A DNA stretch of 9,730 nt from Gammaproteobacteria bacterium (GTDB lineage Bacteria; Pseudomonadota; Gammaproteobacteria; Methylococcales; Methylomonadaceae): the NCBI GenBank assembly GCA_024511045.1, contig JANEMG010000061.1, forward strand, positions 1-9,730, read 5' to 3'. The translations under genes and the position numbers were made by a program. The notes under the pieces are model-generated. The model worked only from the letters and a program-made list of their open reading frames with translations, searched no databases and was not told the origin of the DNA. Of this stretch, positions 6,540 to 9,730 are shown piece after piece (within the stretch, counting starts at the first letter, position 1; every line of letters begins with the position of its first letter).

Positions 6540-7157
6540 TTCACTTTCTTCCCTTCGCTTTAATATTCGGTAAGCCGCATCAGCCCCCGTCTCGAACCAA
6601 CGCATCGAAATAGCCGGATCAGGCGCTCCGCCGCAGGCTGTGCAGCAGACGGCAATGACCCTGTTCTGTGCATAGCGTCAGCCGCCCTATCGGCCGGACT
6701 CCGTTTTTCGTCCTACGCCTATTATCCTGCGCCTTGTAAACACAGGATTAACGGCAGCCGGGGAAAAAACGCTGTTGTCGTACGCGTGGCAGGCCTTTGC
6801 CCCAACCGACCAGCCCAGCTTGCAGCATACTGTTTTTGCGTTGAAACCAGCTGGTACTGATGTCGAGCAGGCAGGCTGCGCACTCATAATTATAGTGGCT
6901 GATCCGGTTTTGTTTGCAAGGTCAATCTGCCGCATCGATGCGATGACAGTCAATGGACGCAAAGCAGACGCCAACGTAAACACACCGGACGCCATTGATT
7001 CTGTATTTTGATCTTCGCGGGAGTTTTGTATAGCGACATTGGCAAAATAATCCGGATGCAGGTTGCAACGTGCTGTGTCATTCTGCCAGATGCAGTCGAA
7101 CTTTCAGGTGTGTGGAGTATATAGCTGCAGGATAAAAATTTCCAGCAGTTTGCCCAT
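6540..7157. other. Intergenic stretch between ftsH and glmM without a supportable gene
   Basis: This 618-base gap lies where folP is often found. No dihydropteroate synthase motif is visible in any frame. Two overlapping open frames exist: minus 6995-6687 (102 codons) and plus 6775-7011 (TTG start, 78 codons, and open upstream to about 6736). Neither has a credible ribosome-binding site or a recognisable motif, and both cover the same bases on opposite strands, so at most one can be real. Short repeats are present: GTAAACACA at 6736 and 6976, and a small inverted repeat ATCCTG/CAGGAT (6724-6729 with 6743-6748). Promoter-like sequences on the minus strand occur at 7116-7144 and 6889-6919. The stretch could hold a decayed gene, a small RNA or the long leader of glmM. 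Confidence 0.5.
7116..7144 (-). promoter_or_regulatory. Candidate promoter just past the ftsH terminator, possibly for glmM
   Basis: On the minus strand TGGAAA (7139-7144, 4/6 match to TTGACA) precedes TATACT (7116-7121, 5/6 match) by exactly 17 bases. It lies 14 bases beyond the ftsH terminator. A second option is TTGCAA (6914-6919) with a perfect TATAAT (6889-6894) at a long 19-base spacing. Either would leave a glmM leader of some 350 to 570 bases. Pattern-based only. Confidence 0.35.
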
Positions 7158-7191
7158 AAAAAAAGGGAAGGGCCGCAAGGCCCTTCCCTTT
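7158..7191 (-). terminator. Intrinsic terminator of ftsH
   Basis: A 13-bp stem pairs 7162-7174 with 7179-7191 around a four-base loop. On the minus strand it is followed by a run of seven T residues (7164-7158, partly shared with the stem). It lies 18 bases after the ftsH stop. This is a textbook Rho-independent terminator and separates ftsH from glmM transcription. Confidence 0.95.
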
Positions 7192-7209
7192 GTCAACGTG
7201 TCAGCCGGA

Positions 7210-9147
7210 TCAATGCTGTTCGGCTGGACCTCCCACAGGTCGATCGGAGCTCTTGCCAGCGTCATCCCTGGCAGGCTTTTCATCCTTGCTGACGCCATTG
7301 CCGGACGACGGCGTATCGTCCTCCCAACCTTGCGGCTCCCGCACCGGCTTACGCGCCATCAAATCATCGATCATGTATTTATCGATGGTTTCATATTTCA
7401 TCAAGCAATCCGCCATGGCATGCAGAATATCCTTGTTTTCCTCCAGAATTGTTTCTGCACGCTCATAATTGCGATCGATGATAGAACGAATTTCCTCATC
7501 GATGGTATGGGCGGTTTCTTCGGCGACCGATTTATGCTGCGTGACAGAGCGACCGAGAAAAACCTCGCCTTCCTCTTCACTGTAGGCCAGTGGCCCAAGG
7601 CGTTCGGAGAGCCCCCACTTGGTGACCATGTTTCTGGCCAGTTCAGTAGCACGCTCGATATCGTTCTGCGCACCGGTGGTGACTTTTTCCCAGCCGAAAA
7701 TCATCTGCTCGGCGATCCGGCCGCCGTACAGACTGGAGATCATGCTGTCCAGTTTTTCCTTGCTGGCGCTGTACTGATCCCGTTCCGGCAGAAACATCGT
7801 GATGCCCAGGGCACGCCCACGAGGCATGATGCTCACCTTGTAGACAGGATCATGGGCCGGCACCAGACGGCCGACGATGGCATGGCCCGCTTCATGGTAG
7901 GCGGTAAGCTTCTTCTCGTCATCGCTCATCACCATGGAACGCCTTTCCGCGCCCATGATCAGCTTGTCCTTGGCTTTTTCCAGATCCGACATGCTCACCA
8001 CGCGCTTGTTCGACTTGGCGGCAAACAGAGCCGCCTCATTCACCAGGTTTGCCAGATCCGCGCCGGAAAAGCCGGGAGTCCCCTGGGCGATGTATTTGAT
8101 GATTACGTCATCGGCTAGCGGTACTTTTTTCAAATGCACCTTGAGAATCTGCTCTCTGCCGCGTATATCCGGGAGACCGACGGTGATCTGGCGGTCGAAA
8201 CGACCGGGACGCAGCAACGCCTTGTCCAGAACGTCCGGACGGTTGGTAGCGGCAATGACGATAATGCCTTCATTACCTTCGAAGCCGTCCATTTCCACCA
8301 GCAACTGGTTCAGGGTCTGTTCCCGTTCATCATGACCGCCGCCCAGACCGGCGCCACGCTGCCGTCCCACCGCGTCGATTTCATCGATGAAGATGATGCA
8401 GGGGGCATGTTTCTTGGCCTGCTCGAACATATCCCTGACCCGGGATGCGCCGACACCGACGAACATTTCCACGAAGTCGGAACCGGAAATGGAGAAGAAA
8501 GGCACTTTCGCTTCCCCGGCAATGGCCCTCGCCAGCAGGGTTTTACCCGTTCCCGGCGGGCCGACCATCAAGGCGCCGCGGGGAATCTTGCCGCCCAATT
8601 TCTGATATTTGGCCGGATCCTTCAGGAAATCGACCATTTCCGACACTTCCTCCTTGGCCTCTTCGACACCGGCGACATCGGCAAAGGTCACATTGATCTG
8701 ATCTTCCTCCAGCAGCTTGGCCTTGCTCTTGCCGAAGGACATGGCGCCGCGCCCGCCGGCGCCGCCGCCCTGCATCTGGCGCATGAAGAACACCCAGACG
8801 CCGATCAACAGCAGCATCGGAAACCAGGAGATGAATATCTGCATCAGAAAGGACTGCTGCTCGGGTGGCTTGGCCTTGATTTCCACGCCATTGGCCAGCA
8901 GATCGTCGACCAGATGCGGATCATCCGGCGCATAGGTCTTGAACCGTTCGCCGGTCTGCAGCTTACCTGTCAGGACATTGCCATCGATTTCGACCTGCTG
9001 CACCGAACCCATTTTCACGGATTCGATAAACTGTGTATAGGTCATTGCCGAGTCGACCCGCTGACGCGGACCAAAATTGTTGAATACCGATATCAACACG
9101 ACCGCGATGACGATCCAAAGAATTATATTTTTAACCATATCGTTCAA
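7210..9147 (-). CDS. ftsH: ATP-dependent zinc metalloprotease FtsH
   Basis: FtsH is the hexameric inner-membrane AAA+ protease that degrades damaged membrane proteins and regulators such as LpxC and sigma32 in E. coli. The 645-residue protein has TM1 at about 7-23, a periplasmic domain, and TM2 at about 101-122. The AAA domain carries Walker A GPPGTGKT (196-203), the pore motif FVGVGA (229-234), Walker B IIFIDEID (251-258) and the second region of homology ending RPGRFDR (313-319). The protease domain has HEAGH (418-422) and the likely third zinc ligand Asp496. The tail from about 605 is hydrophilic and variable. I chose the TTG at 9147 (MNDMVKN...) because AGGAG (9156-9160) is 8 bases away; the ATG at 9138 would be 17 bases away. 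The MNDM-KN start is also seen in pseudomonad FtsH. rlmE lies upstream, the usual neighbour; it has its own promoter and terminator. Confidence 0.98.
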   Translation of the reverse strand: MNDMVKNIILWIVIAVVLISVFNNFGPRQRVDSAMTYTQFIESVKMGSVQQVEIDGNVLTGKLQTGERFKTYAPDDPHLVDDLLANGVEIKAKPPEQQSFLMQIFISWFPMLLLIGVWVFFMRQMQGGGAGGRGAMSFGKSKAKLLEEDQINVTFADVAGVEEAKEEVSEMVDFLKDPAKYQKLGGKIPRGALMVGPPGTGKTLLARAIAGEAKVPFFSISGSDFVEMFVGVGASRVRDMFEQAKKHAPCIIFIDEIDAVGRQRGAGLGGGHDEREQTLNQLLVEMDGFEGNEGIIVIAATNRPDVLDKALLRPGRFDRQITVGLPDIRGREQILKVHLKKVPLADDVIIKYIAQGTPGFSGADLANLVNEAALFAAKSNKRVVSMSDLEKAKDKLIMGAERRSMVMSDDEKKLTAYHEAGHAIVGRLVPAHDPVYKVSIMPRGRALGITMFLPERDQYSASKEKLDSMISSLYGGRIAEQMIFGWEKVTTGAQNDIERATELARNMVTKWGLSERLGPLAYSEEEGEVFLGRSVTQHKSVAEETAHTIDEEIRSIIDRNYERAETILEENKDILHAMADCLMKYETIDKYMIDDLMARKPVREPQGWEDDTPSSGNGVSKDEKPARDDAGKSSDRPVGGPAEQH

Positions 9148-9197
9148 GCTGTACGCTCCTGTGACCGGAACGGCCCTCAGTTTATAAAGACAGAGTA

Positions 9198-9206
9198 ATT
9201 ATATCA
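9198..9206 (-). promoter_or_regulatory. Extended -10 promoter for ftsH
   Basis: The minus strand reads TGATATAAT, a perfect TATAAT (9198-9203) with the TGn extension (9204-9206). The -35 position is poor (CGGTCG at 17 bases), as expected for extended -10 promoters. Transcription would start near 9191, about 43 bases before the TTG start. No convincing sigma32 site was found, though ftsH is heat-inducible in E. coli. Confidence 0.6.
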
Positions 9207-9237
9207 GGATTTACCGATCCCGACCGTAGAATTTATT

Positions 9238-9249
9238 TGCCGCGCGGCA
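9238..9249. repeat. 12-bp perfect palindrome upstream of the ftsH promoter
   Basis: TGCCGCGCGGCA is a perfect 12-base palindrome lying about 32 bases upstream of the -10 element, in an otherwise AT-rich gap. It could be an operator or the core of a small hairpin. I cannot name a regulator for it. Confidence 0.45.
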
Positions 9250-9334
9250 TTTTCAATGTGATGCATTTCATGTGTCGCAATCATAACACTGATCATTTGC
9301 TTTTACCCAGTACCGGTCCAATTCAGCCGGCGGG

Positions 9335-9352
9335 GCATGGAATGCTCCATGC
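9335..9352. terminator. Hairpin directly after the rlmE stop
   Basis: GCATGGA (9335-9341) and TCCATGC (9346-9352) form a perfect 7-bp stem with a four-base loop, starting one base after the rlmE stop codon. There is no T-run on the minus strand, so termination is uncertain. It may stabilise the 3' end or only attenuate readthrough into ftsH. Confidence 0.4.
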
Positions 9353-9353
9353 A

Positions 9354-9730
9354 TCATTTTTTGAACCCCAGACCCAGTATGTACACCTCATTGCTTCTGG
9401 ATCGGGATGCTTTCGGCTTCCTGATCAGCACCTTGGTGAAAGACTGCCGGACCTCCTGCAGGAAGGTATCGAATCCCTCCCCTTGAAACACTTTTACCAG
9501 GAAATTTCCTTGTCCGGTCAAAACGGTACGCGCCGTATCCAGGGCCAATTCCGCCAGATACACGGCACGCGGTTGGTCGACCTCCCGGTTGCCGCTGATG
9601 TTGGGCGCCATATCGGACAGGACGATATCGATACCGATGCCGTCCAGCAGTCGATACAACTGCTCCAGAACCTCGTCATCACGAAAATCACCGACGATGC
9701 CGTCGACACCCGGGATCGCCTCCATGGGCC
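9354..9730 (-). CDS. rlmE: 23S rRNA 2'-O-ribose methyltransferase RlmE, 5'-truncated by the window edge
   Basis: RlmE (also called FtsJ or RrmJ) methylates the 2'-OH of U2552 in the 23S rRNA A-loop using S-adenosylmethionine. Only the C-terminal 125 or so residues are inside the window; the frame is open past base 9730, so the ATG at 9725 is internal and not the start. E. coli RlmE has 209 residues, so about 85 are missing. The visible part includes GDFRDDEV, the SDMAPNISG motif with the catalytic aspartate, DQPRAVYLAELAL, the catalytic lysine in VKVFQGEGFD, and the final RSRSNEVYILGLGFKK with the catalytic glutamate. Three of the K-D-K-E catalytic residues can therefore be seen (Asp, Lys, Glu). 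ftsH lies downstream, its normal partner. Confidence 0.96.
   Translation of the reverse strand, partial: PMEAIPGVDGIVGDFRDDEVLEQLYRLLDGIGIDIVLSDMAPNISGNREVDQPRAVYLAELALDTARTVLTGQGNFLVKVFQGEGFDTFLQEVRQSFTKVLIRKPKASRSRSNEVYILGLGFKK

Noticed and set aside
6540..6605. Upstream ATG extending GlmM by 22 residues
   Set aside because: The extra residues are not family-like, while [12 protein letters not shown] from 6539 is the conserved GlmM start and has a purine-rich ribosome-binding region.
6612..7212. 10-base direct repeat AGCCGGATCA flanking the ftsH-glmM spacer as a deletion or insertion scar
   Set aside because: One copy overlaps the ftsH stop codon, and a 10-base match over 600 bases is plausible by chance; no further similarity in the flanks.
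8134..9198. Plus-strand frame of 354 codons, and the similar one at 7063-8118
   Set aside because: Both are antisense to ftsH and have no family motif.
9240..9300. Sigma32 heat-shock promoter for ftsH
   Set aside because: CATTGAAA resembles the -35 element, but no CCCCAT-type -10 follows at the right distance.

Overview
The window looks like chromosomal DNA from a gammaproteobacterium. The clearest evidence is the minus-strand order rlmE - ftsH - glmM - tpiA - secG - tRNA-Leu(GAG), a core gammaproteobacterial housekeeping arrangement. FtsH, GlmM, NrdR, RibD and the type II tRNA-Leu also read like typical gammaproteobacterial versions. I see no phage, transposase, CRISPR array or defence genes. 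The genus cannot be fixed from this sequence, and I found no convincing new system; most of the window is ordinary core genome.

Layout: (1) 1-1359, minus strand: nrdR followed after one base by ribD, whose 3' end lies outside the window. (2) 1465-2455, plus strand: a divergently transcribed class II aldolase/adducin-family gene of unknown substrate and a monothiol-length, dithiol-motif glutaredoxin (grxC). (3) 2456-2562: a convergent gap holding a strong hairpin. (4) 2563-3750, minus strand: metZ, the PLP enzyme making homocysteine directly from O-succinylhomoserine and sulfide. (5) 3796-3917: a bidirectional intrinsic terminator and tRNA-Leu(GAG). (6) 3942-6539, minus strand: secG, tpiA and glmM, with a candidate promoter in front of tpiA. 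(7) 6540-7157: a 0.6-kb stretch without a supportable gene, where folP sits in many relatives. (8) 7158-9206: ftsH with an intrinsic terminator and an extended -10 promoter. (9) 9354-9730: the C-terminal part of rlmE (ftsJ).

The genes cover several central functions. These are nucleotide-reduction control and riboflavin synthesis (nrdR-ribD), thiol redox (grxC), methionine/homocysteine synthesis (metZ), protein export (secG), glycolysis (tpiA), amino-sugar precursor supply for peptidoglycan and LPS (glmM), membrane-protein quality control (ftsH) and 23S rRNA methylation (rlmE). The points most worth a second look are the uncharacterised aldolase beside grxC and metZ, the missing folP with its unexplained spacer, a 12-residue periodic motif in an elongated SecG tail, and metZ lying directly behind the tRNA terminator with almost no room for its own promoter.
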